A DNA stretch of 64,000 nucleotides, from NCBI GenBank assembly GCA_037074615.1, contig CM073557.1:7146501-7210500 (forward strand), written 5' to 3'. A program made the translations under genes and the position numbers. This stretch comes from Leucaena leucocephala. Taxonomy: Eukaryota; Streptophyta; Magnoliopsida; Fabales; Fabaceae. Shown piece after piece: positions 47,827 to 60,500 of this stretch (within the stretch, counting starts at the first letter, position 1; each line of letters starts with the position of its first letter). The notes below the pieces were generated by a model, which had not been told where the DNA came from, searched no databases, and worked only from the letters and a program-made list of their open reading frames with translations.

Positions 47827-48242
47827 ACTAAATAATCAATCAAATAAAATAATAAAAACCTCAGAGGATCGCTTCTGAATGCCAACTTTCACTCTTAACT
47901 CTTTGATCAAGTCCTTCATGAGCTATCATCAACTGCAAATTGAGTTGAATCCAGAAACCAACCCACAAGAGAAGAGAACATTGAAAAAAGAAACACCAAA
48001 CAAAAAAACAAGCAAAAAGAAATGGTTGCCACTAAATAATCAATCAAATAAAATAATAAAAACCTCAGATGATCGCTTCTGAATGCCAACTTTCACTCTT
48101 GACTCTTTGATCAAGTCCTTCATGAGCTATCATCAACTGCAAATTGAGTTGAATCCAGAAACCAACCCACAAGAGAAGAGAACATTGAAACAAGAAACAC
48201 CAAACAAACAAACAAGCAACCAAAAAGAAATGGTTGCCACTT
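47827..48242. repeat. 204 bp tandem duplication, two copies
   Basis: Units 47827-48030 and 48031-48242 are nearly identical (few substitutions and A-run length changes), both starting ACTAAATAATCAATC. Each contains on the minus strand a short Met-starting frame (M-K-D-L-I-K-E) followed by GAGG-TTTTTA; whether this is an exon is unknown. Confidence 0.9.
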
Positions 48243-48780
48243 TGAATCGGGTGTGGTGATGATATATAATAAGCAAAGAAAAAACAAATCAAGAAGATGC
48301 ACAAATATTCATCATTTTTATATTTATAATGGATTAATAGGAATGATTTGGAATTCAGGATGAAACTTCATCCATTTGTCTCAGATATGGGTAAAATGGA
48401 AATAATGACTTTACTGTTTCTGTAGCAACAGGAGCTATGAATAGGGTCATTGAAAGCGAGAGAGAAATCAACAGAGGCATATGGCTGGATGTGGAGAAAG
48501 AGGAGGAGGAAGAAGAAGAGGGAAAGTTTCCACGGTGGAGGGAGGAGGGATGGGAGAGGATATGGGCATTTTGATCTTTTCACCCAGAATTTTAAAATAC
48601 CAAAATAGGTTCTTGTCCTTGGATTTTTCTATTTTCTATAGTCTTTTTCTAATTTCAATATATTATTTTAAAATATTTCAATCACACTCATCTAATCTAA
48701 AAGAAAGAATAATCCCAGTTGTATCCTCAGAGCCAAGTGGTCACTATTTCCTTCGAACAACAATTTCATCATCATCAGTG
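48243..48780. other. Spacer upstream of SKP1-like relic
   Basis: Contains a GA/GGA-rich stretch at 48490-48560 that gives spurious Gly/Arg-rich frames. No gene supported. Confidence 0.45.
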
Positions 48781-49265
48781 GAGACTAACAGTGGTGAGCA
48801 GCGACGGCGACGAGTTCAAGATGACCGTCGGTACCGCGATGCGATCGGATCTATTGAAGCGCATGCTGAATGATGATGATTGCATCTCTAATAAAATTCC
48901 AATGCCTAATGTGGACAAATAAACATTGATGAAAGTGATGGAGTATTGTGAGAAGCACGCCGATCATGAGGCGGTGACCAAGGCCAACGGCGGCAAAGCC
49001 TCTAATTCCGACGCCGTTGAGGAACTAAATAGATGGGATGCAGAGTTTATGAAGGTAGATATGGAGCACACACTATTTCACATATTAATGGCAGCACACT
49101 ATTTAGAAATTTAAGGCTAGTTTGAATTAGCTTGTCAAACTGTGGCAGATGCGATAAAGGGAAATAACCCCAAAACAGATTCGGAGGATTCTTGATAGGA
49201 AGAACGACTTCACCCGTGAGGAACAAGAGCAACTTCGTAAACATGGTTGGTCCTTTGATGAATGA
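48781..49265 (+). pseudogene. SKP1-like (ASK) pseudogene
   Basis: Translation follows the SKP1 fold from start to end: V-V-S-S-D-G-D-E-F-K, then I-P-M-P-N-V-D-K (POZ part), M-E-Y-C-E-K-H, W-D-A-E-F-M-K-V-D, A-A-H-Y-L-E-I, and the C-terminal F-box-binding helix L-A-C-Q-T-V-A-D-A-I-K-G-N. The end D-R-K-N-D-F-T...W-S-F-D-E is recovered in another frame with TGA at 49263-49265. In-frame TAA at 48920, TAA and TAG near 49112-49120 and a frameshift near 49180 inactivate it. No intron is apparent, so a retrocopy or an intronless ASK paralogue are both possible. SKP1 links F-box proteins to cullin-1 in SCF ubiquitin ligases. Confidence 0.88.
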
Positions 49266-51094
49266 AGTAGTCAAACTTCTTGTGTATTGTGTTTCTTGTT
49301 TTCTTTTTTTTCGTGATATTTTCTTATAGTTCTGGATCCTTAGTAATAGATTTATTCCAAGTAGTCAATCTGCAAGTTACTAAAATTTCACCTCATTTTT
49401 AATTAGTTTTTTTTTCTGTTTTTATAGTTTCATCGATTATAGTTATTTATATTTTGTACTCTTAATTTGTAGAGTAAAGCACATAGAATAAAAGTTATAA
49501 TTATTTAAAAAGATTAAATATCAAAATAAAAATTACAAAATTACAAAATCACCCTTATCAAACTCCCTATATTTTCTCCCACATTCTATTTTTAAAAATA
49601 ATATAAAATTTTAAACCTCCTACATTCTCTTATTCAATCTCTCCCACATTCTATTTTAAAATTAGTAAGATTTTATTTTTCACTAAAATTAAAACTACTA
49701 GAATCATCCATGACAAGATCCTCTTTTTTAACTTTTATTTTCAACTAACATCCACCAAATCATATCCTCAATATATCATTTAATTATTAACATAAATATG
49801 TTATTAATTTTTGTTCTTGATTTATATCATCTGCTATAACTAAAATGTTATGCAAATTGTGTGAAAAATTTAAATATTATAATATATTAATAAAAAAATT
49901 GATAAGATCTTAATATCAATTTTAAACTGCGATTTTTTTAATTTTTAATACGTATAATATAATACTTGTACCAGATTAGGGAATTTTAAACCTCAATACA
50001 TTGTGTACCAGATGCATCAAAATACTTGTGATGCTATACCCAGATGCTGCCAAAAGTGTTGACAATGGAATAGGTTTGACAGTTTCTAATAAAATATTAT
50101 TTATTCTTTATTCTATTTTTCCCATTATGAAATTAGATATTTTTTTGGACAAAATTATGAAATTAGCAGTTAATTCCTCTTTAATCACTTTCCCTTTTGT
50201 TTTAGTGAATTAATTCAGTAAAACACCAAAATTCTCCTTCAATTTGCTATTAAGTTACCCACATTCGATTGAAATTAATAAACCACTTCTACCGGTCATG
50301 AATACCCTAATTTATATTAAAATAAACCTCTTTAATCCCAATATTGAGTAGTTAATTATTATTTTTCCCTTAAGCAAGCATACAAAATACACATGCAGGG
50401 CGGATCGACCCCCTAGTAATAAAAGTTTCGATCACACTCCTAAAATTTGTGGGCAAATCTACAAAGGTAAAAATAGTTTTTTTATTTTTTTCAAAATTTA
50501 CTCATTGTTTTCATTTTGTAGGAAATAAAATCTACTCATTATTTCTATTTGATTGGAAATATAAAATAAAGGGAAAATGGGAGAAGTAGATAGTGAAGGG
50601 GTGGAGTCATCAAACTGTAATGCTCTCCAAAATTTAGAAGCAAAGAGAAGGAAGGACGTGGCTATAGAGAGAACTAGACGCTAACACCTCAAGGCTATAA
50701 TAGGGCTAAAATTGTTCACAAAGAGAACCATTTCTTCATTATTTCAAATTCATATTAAAGACTGGAGAAGTATTATTTAAATATGAACCTTTTTTTCAGC
50801 CAATATCTAGTATAAACATAAAACTTCATGCATATCCACATAAATTAGGTAATAAAAACCAAAATATGTCACCAAGGAGTTGCCAGTCATAGCATAGAAT
50901 AAGAGAGATGTGCCAAAAGGTTTTAAAGCAACAACATTCAACTCTAAGAAGAATGATTGACCAGTAAATTTAACTACTGTTGAAAGGGGCAGCTACAGAT
51001 TCTAAAACTAGATACCTAGTGATAGGATCGAATAAATAATACAAAAAAAAATTAACTACTGCTTGAGGGAGACATCCCTGAACCACCGAACCAA
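49266..51094. other. AT-rich spacer, 3' flank of EAPP-like gene
   Basis: No gene recognised in about 1.8 kb. Confidence 0.5.
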
Positions 51095-54000
51095 TTAGGA
51101 TTCACTAGGGAGAACATTGAAGAAATGATAAACTTCATCTTCGTCCAAGATACCAACCTCAGTCAAGCAAACAGAGCAGTGTACTTGCTTGAATGTTTCA
51201 ATAATAGTAGAATAATGTTCCTCGGCCCCATCAATTGCTTTTTTCCCTCTCCTGAATTTTTTTCCTCTTGAATTATTTTTAATTAAAACTCGGTTGTTCT
51301 CAACCTTGCAATTTATAACAAAAACAGCTCTGTACTGGGTCACATTTTTTTCATGCCTGCAATAATATAATGAAGCTCAGTCAAAAGTCATATTCAGACA
51401 CTGAATTAACATTTCAATGTATCTAGGCCTATGTTTGGAAACAAATATTTGCAACTTACGAGACAAAGCTACTATCACATTACTTTAGTTAAAAACTAAC
51501 AAGTTTCCAGACACATACTAGGTCAACCAAAATCCTAGAAATAGAGAGTGATCCATCTTCTATAAATTCTTTTTTTCTTTGTTATCAGTATCTATGTTGT
51601 GCAGGCATGGGGAGAACTGGGAATTGCCATTGTTTTCTATAATCAAATTAAACATCATTACTAAAAACAAAAGGCAATAGAGCTACACCATTGGCTAAGG
51701 AACTTATCATAACCTTCAGAAAGAAGAAAAATGATAGAACTTAGGAGTTTTGCAGAAAAGAAGTACTCCTCTGGTCCTTAAATATTTTTGTTCCTCCTAG
51801 AACAAACTAACTGAGGTTGTCCCTAACATAAAATGCACCACTAACGCTGAAAAATTTCCAAAGATTAAATCCACTTGTTTAATAAATATTGGTCCTTTTA
51901 CAATTAGTTTTTCAAGCAATTTAATGTGTGAATGTGCCCTATGCGCAACAAATATTGTAATGCAATCATGCATTGTCATGAGTCCTCACATACATGATAT
52001 CAAAATTGCAGAAATAAAGCCTCACAAATTTACATATTCAAGCATATACCTTTGGCATTCTAAGCAGAGGGTGGTGAAACAAGCAGGACAGCTAAGCACG
52101 GCATCAGAATCACATCCTCGTCTTTTCGTCTCAACCCATAATTCATCCTTATGATCAAGATCTGAATCATAGAACTCTGGTTTGATGGAGTAGTCTATCT
52201 CATCATCATCAGAAACTGATATAAAAGGAATTAACAACAAAAGTGTCAGCATGATGTAGACTCATAACTCATATATGGTGCAGAAGACTTCAGTAAGGAA
52301 TTGAAGAAATGAAGGGAAGATAAATCTAAATGGAGTCACTGTGATGGGAGATTATAATTCCAACACAGAGAGAGGGGGGGATAGGGAATAGAGAAATAGG
52401 AGAAACAGAGAGGTTGAAGAGAATTGAGAAGACAGAGAGGTTAAGAGAGAAGAACAGTAGAGTCAAGGGATTTTGAGTAATGCACTGGTTTATTCATTCA
52501 CAAATGCCAGAGAATACTTACGACTAAGGTCCTATTTATAGCCTACCTTTTTATATTCCTAACTACCTGACCTACTTTTTATATTTATTTATATTTATAT
52601 AATACACTGTCTTGTTTGGCTAGCCACCTTGTGTTCATTTATAATCTCAAGAGTAGTACAACCAGTACAAGCTCAGCCTATGATAAATCTTACTAACTTT
52701 GTTCTTAATTATAAGACCTACTTAACTAATTTGGATAGATTAAGGAAGTTAAGTAAATTAGTTAATTGTTATGATTGGGTGTTAGTTTCCCTAAAATACC
52801 TCTTTAATCATATGAATTTGAACTACCTACCTCTTTAATATGTGCAATCATATAGGGATACATTGGGGGGATTATAAAATTAGAAGACAAAGTGGATTAA
52901 GGTCTTATATTTATGAACAAATCTAACCCCTCATCTTGCCCTTATAATTAGAAATGGAGGGAGTAATACACTTAAAACAATTAACCTAGAAACGTAGACA
53001 TTGACACTCTTCCAAGACCCCCTTAAGTTGAATATTACTCAAACTCAAATTGTTACATACAAAACCCTTGTTTAGAATAATAGGAACTCATGTCTTGACA
53101 TGGAATCCAGAAAAGTTAGATAGAGCCAAGACACACGATTGCTCAATAGTGGCAATTCAAGAACTTTCGACACTGCCTCTTTGTCTAACAATGTGCTTAA
53201 TAGACAACTCCCAAATTCAACTCGTTTCCTTTGAGTAGTCCTTTTTATCACTCTTCCAACTATTTTCCTTTGCAATATCATCAAACATATTTACAAAGCT
53301 CTGAAATTATTCAACTCACTTCCATGATAAGCCCCTTTCACATTTTCTCAACTGATCAATCAGCATGCACAACACTCAACCAGGGAGACGAAAGGTTAGG
53401 GTAGATAGATTGGAGGATTCCAAGCATTAACAAATCAGTGTTGGAAAGATGACACCATGTGCTGGTGATCGAATATCTATACTAGAAGAATATTTCAAGT
53501 CTACTATGCAAGTCGGCTTTCCTTAGCAATTAAGTATTTTAGCAAGTAGTAGTATTTTATTATATTTTAGCAAGTGGCTAGAACTAGTGATATTATTCTC
53601 TTTTGATTTACTTGCAAGTTGTTTACTTTTTGTTCTTATTTGCAAGTTCAATTGCAAGTTGTTTAGTTTTCTTCATGGGTAGGGAAAATTTAGTCTGTAA
53701 ATAGGAGTTATGAGCACTTGTATCTGCAGACTTGATGAAATGAGAATATGATGTTTAGTTTATCTCTAAGTTTCCCCACGTCTCTCTTTCTCCCCCCTCA
53801 TATGTTTCTCTCATTCTCCCTCAGTTTCTGTTCTAATCTTCCCCCTCAAATCTGATTCTGTTCTCCCTCACTTCCTCTTCTGTTTCTCCCCCTTCCCCCA
53901 CCTCTGTTTCTGCCTCTCTGTTCTGCACTTTTCTTTCCTAAATCAAATCTGTTTGCATCAGTCTAAGGGTGTGTGGGTGTGTTTTACATCAGCTGGTGCA

Positions 54001-56399
54001 TCGGATGATATACAGATCTGGCTGGTTGAAGCACAGATGCATGTGAGGGAACAGTTGGAGCTCCAGTCACTGACAGATGACTCATTGGTGTTGTTTGGGT
54101 TTTGTGGTTAGGCGCATGTGGCATATGACGGCTACAAGGTAGTGGAAATGACAAAATACTGGAAAAGATAGGGTCTTTTGAGGAAAAAAATGAAATGGAA
54201 AAAAGAAAACCAAGGGAACACAGATATTAGTGATTATGTGATGCACAATCATTAGAAGCTCTCACCTCGTACCTGCACATTTACTAATACCTATGAGTTA
54301 GGAAAGAGATGGCTATAGACAAATAGAGAAAGCTTAACAGAGATAGAGAGAAAGAGCATCATATTACTTGGTGATGGAGATATGGTAAAAACAAGACAAT
54401 GGTGTTATGAACATATAGTGAAAACAAGACTATGGTGCGAGATATATTAGTGTGCTACAATTTGGAGCTTCTAAGTCATGCCACCCATAACACTATACAA
54501 AATACTCCTCCTGTCCTTAATATATGACCTAATTGGGGAGTTAATCTAAGTTTAAAATATAAGACCTATTTCCAATATATATCAACTTTTTCCCAAATTA
54601 CTCCTATTGATACTCCTTCAACAATAATCAAGTAATAAAGAAAAAGGAAATTAAGGAAGATGATTAGGGTATTTTAGAAAAAAATATACCATATCAACTA
54701 ATTTAACTAACTTCCTTAATCTAATCAAATTAGTTAAATAAATATTGTTATATTAAGGGCCGGAGGAGTAATGGAGTTAATGGCTCTTTGTATTCTCCAC
54801 ACAACTATCAACCTAAACCAATGTCTGCATTCTTGTAGAATCACATCAAAATCTTTCACCTCAATAACCAAGTCATTAATTCCATGATGTTGCTTTTTAA
54901 GAAAGTAACACCACAAGAATAGAATTACTACTCAAAACACTCATTTTTTTTTACTTCGTATCCTTATCTTAGGAACCTCCCAATTGTTTCCCTGATCACC
55001 AAAGATTGGTTATTATATTGTTATTCACATAAACTTTCTATGTTGATAGTAGTTAACTCATAAAGAAGCCTATTTCAAGCAATCATAGTATCTTTTCTAA
55101 ATGCCAGCTGACTTGACAATGGATTCTCCTTTAAAATCCCTTAATCAGCACCATATTATTGTTTACATATGGCCATTAAATTCATTAAAAGCTCATAGAG
55201 ATTTTTTTAGAACATCCGCAATTAACCAAGTCATTCTAATCATACAAGTTACAAATCTATTTGAGATGAGATGCAAATAATAGTGGTTGAACTCATAAAG
55301 ACAAAAAGGAATAATTCCAACGAGCTATGCATCAGACGGAAATATGACAAACAAAGATGTAAGAGGCAATAAACATGATTACTAAACCATATATATAAAT
55401 TTTCCAGATAAAATTGAAATGTCAGTGAAAAGCTGATAGAAATCTTTCATTTCATTACAAGTCATAGTTTCATTGGGTCATGTGTATCATTCAAACTTAT
55501 GAGCATAATATCACACAGAGTAACAGGGACTACAACTAGAAACCTAGTCAAGTTGCAATAAACTAAAAACAGAAGATAAACCAGAACAAGCTAACTTGTT
55601 AACTAAATGGAATCTAAAATCTCAAATGCTATTGAAGCAGAGAGCAGGCAGGACCAATTTTAGGTTACCCTCAAGAAATATTTCAGAGATGCTTGAGTTC
55701 GCTCCTTTCAAAGTTGTCCCCGTTAGAGAAAGAAAAAACACTTCACACCAAGGCAATAGTCCGATTGTGCCCAATCCATGATTGCATGTTACTCCTCCAA
55801 TATAACATATTTTTCTAAAATACCCTAATCACCTTCCTTAACTTCCTCCCTCCCTCTATTACTTGATTATTGTTAAAAGAGTATTATTTAGGGTAACTTG
55901 AGAAAAAGTTAATAAATATAGAAAATAATTATTATATTTAGAATTAAAATTAACTCCTCAATTAGCTACGGATGAGAACTTAAGTAATGACATAACCTCA
56001 ACACTATTGAATCCTGGTGCCTTTCAAATATCCGATGAATCATTCTGTGATTACGGACAATCTTGCTAGAGAAAACTGAGAAACTATCATCTGATCCTCA
56101 TCAGCACAATAGTGATAGAACTAACAAAAAATTATGTTCCCAGTTCTACTGCGAGTAAGTTGGTGCAGACAAACAACAACGATAAAGTACCAAGTAATCG
56201 AGGCACAAATAGAAACTTGTAGATAGAGATTCATTCAAGTACCATAACAATATCCGTTTTTCATACTCAAAATTCCTGAGCAACAAAAATTGCCTAAATT
56301 GATAGAAGATAAAAGCGGGTGAATAAGCCTATTACCCGTTTTCTGAGAATTTGTCGTCGGTGAGACAACCTTCTCGTCTTTGTTAGTTCCTTCTTCCAT
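51095..56399 (-). CDS. EAPP-family (E2F-associated phosphoprotein-like) zinc-ribbon protein, intact
   Basis: Three exons: 56399-56336, 52215-52050 and 51356-51095, all with GT/AG introns (4120 and 693 bp). The joined frame is 492 bp, giving 163 residues and a TAA stop, with phases agreeing at both junctions. It starts M-E-E-G-T-N-K-D-E-K. The acidic S-D-D-D-E-I-D-Y and K-P-E-F-Y-D-S block comes next, then S-D-A-V-L-S-C-P-A-C-F-T-T-L-C-L-E-C-Q-R-H (two CxxC pairs), V-T-Q-Y-R-A-V-F-V-I-N-C-K-V, a basic lysine/arginine stretch, C-S-V-C-L-T-E-V-G, and the conserved end E-V-Y-H-F-F-N-V-L-P-S-E-S. The animal family member is a nuclear phosphoprotein that modulates E2F-dependent transcription; the plant role is little known and is inferred by homology. 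Intron 1 is filled with mobile elements. Confidence 0.93.
52691..52965. mobile_element. Stowaway-like MITE in EAPP intron 1
   Basis: TACTAACTTTGTTCTTAATT at the left pairs with GGAGGGAGTA at the right (complement TACTCCCTCCATTTCTAATT), TA-bounded. Internal AACTAATTT(G)GAT segment shared with the other MITEs in the window. Confidence 0.65.
53439..53988 (+). mobile_element. Probable solo LTR in EAPP intron 1
   Basis: Starts TGTTGGAAAGATGAC, ends TGTTTTACA. TCAG occurs on both sides (53435-53438 and 53989-53992; 5 bp ATCAG if the final A is counted as flank). Contains LTR-like features: repeated GCAAGTTGTTTA segments, a TGTAAATAGGAG TATA-like element near 53697 and a long pyrimidine tract. No coding region adjoins it. 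Confidence 0.5.
54505..54768. mobile_element. Stowaway-like MITE in EAPP intron 1 (best-preserved copy)
   Basis: Terminal repeats CTCCTCCTGTCCTTAATAT and ATATTAAGGGCCGGAGGAG match at 17 of 19 positions, flanked by TA (54503-54504 and 54769-54770). 264 bp, no coding capacity. Confidence 0.8.
55789..55985. mobile_element. MITE fragment in EAPP intron 1
   Basis: TTACTCCTCCAATATAACAT with internal TAATCACCTTCCTTAA, related to the copy at 54505 but without a clear right terminus. Confidence 0.45.
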
Positions 56400-57578
56400 C
56401 GCTCTCTAGTGCTCACATTAGCTGAAGGTGAAACCTAGCGAAGAACGAAATAAAAAAGTGTGGAAGGTCGTGGAAGACATCCTTGCAAAGACCTAGGATA
56501 TGTTGCCGTAATTTGGATTTGTTTCGAGTTTCTAAACCCTTAGAGCCTACAGTAAAATTCTTTCTACATATGAGCAAGATTTATCTAAAAATTCAATATA
56601 ATTTTTTTATTTTTATCATCTAATTAATTATATTTTTTTTTCCTCTCGTTCTCTCGTATCTTTTTAGCATCATGAATAAAAGTATATTTAAAATATAAAT
56701 TATATTTCTAATATATGTATCAACATTCTAATTGTTACTTATAAAAGAGTTGAGAAAGAGGGAGTATATAGTAAGGTGTTATACACATGTAAAGATGTAA
56801 AGTTTAAACCATGCTAATTTTTAAATCTTACCATGATCTTTCAAACTGACAAAATCTTTTTTGGGAGGGTAAAAGTGTATCTTGCACCCCAAAATAATTT
56901 TAGAAATACAATCATCTAAAATATTTAAGGATACAATAGATACAATTAGTACTATAAAATATTTAAATTGAGTCAATTTTATATATTTACTAAAAGAAAT
57001 ACAAAATTCCATCTAATTCGCGTCACACAAGTTTTTTTATTTTAACAATTTATTATTTAAAAAGCTATATGTGTAATATTATTTTAAAAACGCATAGAAT
57101 AATATGAAGATTTAAAAAATTTAGGGTTTATTTAGTGCATTTTTTTAAACAATATTATACATGTGACCTTATAAATAACGTGTTAAAACAAAAAACTTAT
57201 ATAGCATGGATCATACAGAAAATTATGTTTCTATTAGTGTAAAAGTAAAATTACACCAATTTAAATATTTTAAGGTGCTGATTGCACCTCTAAAAAATTT
57301 ACTTTAGAATGTTAGATGTACCTTTATCTTTTTTTAGGGTGACTAATTTTTTTTAATATAAAAATTTATCAAGTATTATCAGTGGTAAAATTTTCAATTA
57401 AAACTTTTTCTTCAATTTTTTTAATATAAAATCAATGATAAAGGTTCATTTAGCACTTCAAGGTAATTTTACTGGTGCAATTAGTACCCTAAACTATTTA
57501 AGGGTATAATTAATACTCTAAAATATTTTTTTAGGTTGAATTAGCACCCTTAATTAACTTCCGTCTGCCCCTCTCCCC
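56400..57578. other. EAPP promoter side and short-period repeat region
   Basis: 56400-56560 would hold the 5' UTR and promoter of the EAPP-like gene; no TATA box stands out. 56860-57010 and 57240-57550 repeat CATC/TAGCACCCT-AAATATTT motifs like those at 28790-29095. No gene. Confidence 0.45.
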
Positions 57579-60500
57579 TTGTCGTCTTCTGTCTCTTCCA
57601 TTTTCTACAATATTAGGAGCAAGCGTATGGCTTCCTCCATTACCCCCATGCCACCCCCTCTTAGCCCTAATCCATTTCTCTCTCCAAGGACCTCCCTTTC
57701 AACTTTTCCTTCCACACCTCCTTCCACCTCTTCCTCCCCCATCCCCTCCCTTCCTAACCTACTAAAATCCTCATCCTCATATACTACCATTGTGGCGACT
57801 TCATCTTCTACCGCCATTCCTCATCCCCTAAACTCCCTTTGATGGTGGATCACGACTAACCTTTGCAAAGGTTATCAGCCTTGAAGGGTTAGCTATCCTC
57901 ATTGTGCTAGAACGTCTTACTGGTGATAACTACCTCGATTGGAGTCAGTCAATGCTCCTTGCTCTTGACGGTTTAGATAGACTCGAGTTGATCTATAACA
58001 ACTAACCCACTTTCGGTGATGCTAGTTCTTGCCGACGGTAGAAGTCTGATATTGCTATCATCGCTTCGTGGGTCCTTAATTCCACGCTCACAGCTGTTCG
58101 ACAGAGCTTTATGTTCCTCACCTTCTTTAATCCATCTGGCTCGCCATGAAAGAGGCACACAGGAAACATACGAATGCCTCCCTTCTCTTTGACCTATGAG
58201 CACGTCTCTAGTCTATCAAGCCGAGCACCTAACTCTTGAATGCTTATTATCTTGAGAAGATTGTGTTGTGGCAAGAAGTTGACTTGCTGTAACATCTAGT
58301 TTAGAGAGACGCTGAAGATGTTGTTGAGTACTAGTGAGCCCTAAAGGAGGAATGCTTGTTCAAATTTCTAGTTGGGCTCAATCCTATGTATGACGACGTC
58401 CGTGGTCGCCTCCTTAGCTAAGTTCCCCTTCCCTCAGTATCAGAGGCATTCTCCCTCCTACGAGATGAAGAGACCCGTCGTTAAGTCATGCTCGTCGATC
58501 ATGTACCTCTTCAACTAACGTCCACTAAAGCTTCTGCACTTGTCACTGGCACATCAGACTTTGGCTCCAGGAAAGAACGAACATCATGTGACCACTAAGA
58601 AATTAGGCTATACAAAGGATTGTTAGTAGGAACTCTACGGTAAGCCACCTGACTATAAGCCCAAGCAACATAAGCAAAAGGCCATTTGGCTGAAACAGTT
58701 GGTCCAGATGAAATAGACCTCATCCATGCTGGCCTAAATGTTCCCTTTCCTGCATGCCCAAACCCATCCTTCACTCATGGCTCCAGCTCCATTTCTGTAT
58801 ACCCATTACACTCTGGCCTAACATCTGCATCTGATATATTGGCTATTATTCTAGAACGTCTAAATTCTTTGGAAAGTTAGTCTCATAAACAACATGTTGC
58901 CACTACAATAAAACCCTTACAACCATTAAAGATAAGACTATAGGCCCTTGTTGGATAGTTGACTCAGGTGCCTCAGATCATATGACTAATGGTATCTTAC
59001 TATTTTCAAATTATACTCCTGCTATCATGCCTCACAATTAAAATTACTTATGCTTTTGATTCTCTGGTGGCTGGTAGTGGTACTATTAACATTTTGCTAC
59101 ACACACCCCATGACATCCTATATATCCTAAAGTTAAAATGTAATCTATTATCTGTGAGCTAACTAAATAAAAGAGAACTTTGTCAAGTTGATTTCTTTAC
59201 TACTCATTGTGTTTTTCAAGATCTGTTCATGGGGATGACAATTGGTGTTGCTAAGGAACTTGACGAACTCTATTACCTGGACGATTCTTAGAACTCAGTA
59301 CCTTATTCCTGTAATAAAGTGTATCTCCCTAGAACTAGTGAGTTGGAGTTATGGCACAAAAAATTAGGATATCCCAACTTTAAATATATGTGTAAAATGT
59401 TTCTTTCTTTTTGCTTGAATAAAAATTCCGAGTTTCATTGTGATTCATGTGAACTAGCAAAACATCATCCTACTGGCTTTCCCAGTATTTCTTATCGTCC
59501 TTCTAAACCTTTTTCCCTTATACACAATGACTTATGGGGCCAATCACATGTTAAAAACCATACTTATTCTAAATGATTTATGACCCTCATTGATGATCAT
59601 ACTCGTGTTAGTTGGGTTTTCCTCTTAAAGGATAAAACTAAAGTATACCAAATGTTCATTGATTTTTATAATATGATCCATACACAGTTTGACACAAAAA
59701 TTCAAATGTTTCATATTGAAAATAGCACCGAGTATTTTGATCATCATCTATCCACATTTCTTAAATAAAATGGCACCACCCATAAAAGCTCTTATCCTTA
59801 TAGCCCACAATAAAATGGAATTGCTGAGCGAAAAAATAGACATATTCTAGAAATTGCTCTGGCTCTCCTCTTTAATAGCATTATACCTACCTACAATTGA
59901 GATGTGCTATTCTTACAGCTACCTTCCTGATCAATCGCATGCTTGTAAGCCCCTATCCTTTCAAACTCTTATATAGGTCCTTCATCATCATTTCAATATA
60001 CCCTGCTTCTATGAGTCTTTGATTGCATTACCTTTATTTAGCTACACCATACCCATAAACTCGATCCTAAAGCTATCAAGTGTATTTACCTAGGGCCTAT
60101 GGGAAACTAAAAAAGGTATAAATGTTTTGATCCTGTCTCTGAGCGCCTCTATGTCACTTGTGATGTCACCTTCCATAAAATTATTCCCTTTTATACATTA
60201 TCCTCTGTTCAGGGGAGATGTGGAGTGAACCTAAAACCATCCAAACTAATACCAAACTCTTATATGAACCTAGTTCAGGGGGAGACACTCACAAGTGGGG
60301 TCAAGTCTATATCCATAGAAATAAAGACATGATAGGTAATATACCTCAAACAACTAACACTTCGCAAGAATTTGTTCTAGGGACAGGTTCTGAGAATGAG
60401 ATACAATAAGACAATCTTGACCTTCTAATAATGATAAGAAAGTAACCAAGGTCTTGCACTAAACACATTATAGAAAGGTTTGTCTCTTATCAGGCTTTAT

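Noticed and set aside
48481..48873. 130-codon frame starting with a Gly/Arg-rich stretch
   Set aside because: The start is a purine-run artefact and the end overlaps the SKP1-like relic in the wrong frame.
54000..54190. Possible gypsy gag start after the solo LTR in the EAPP intron
   Set aside because: No frame longer than a few dozen codons and no recognisable gag motif; left unassigned.
57579..57842. Pro/Ser-rich 87-codon frame as a possible independent small protein
   Set aside because: It leads directly into copia gag and has the composition of a copia gag N-terminus.
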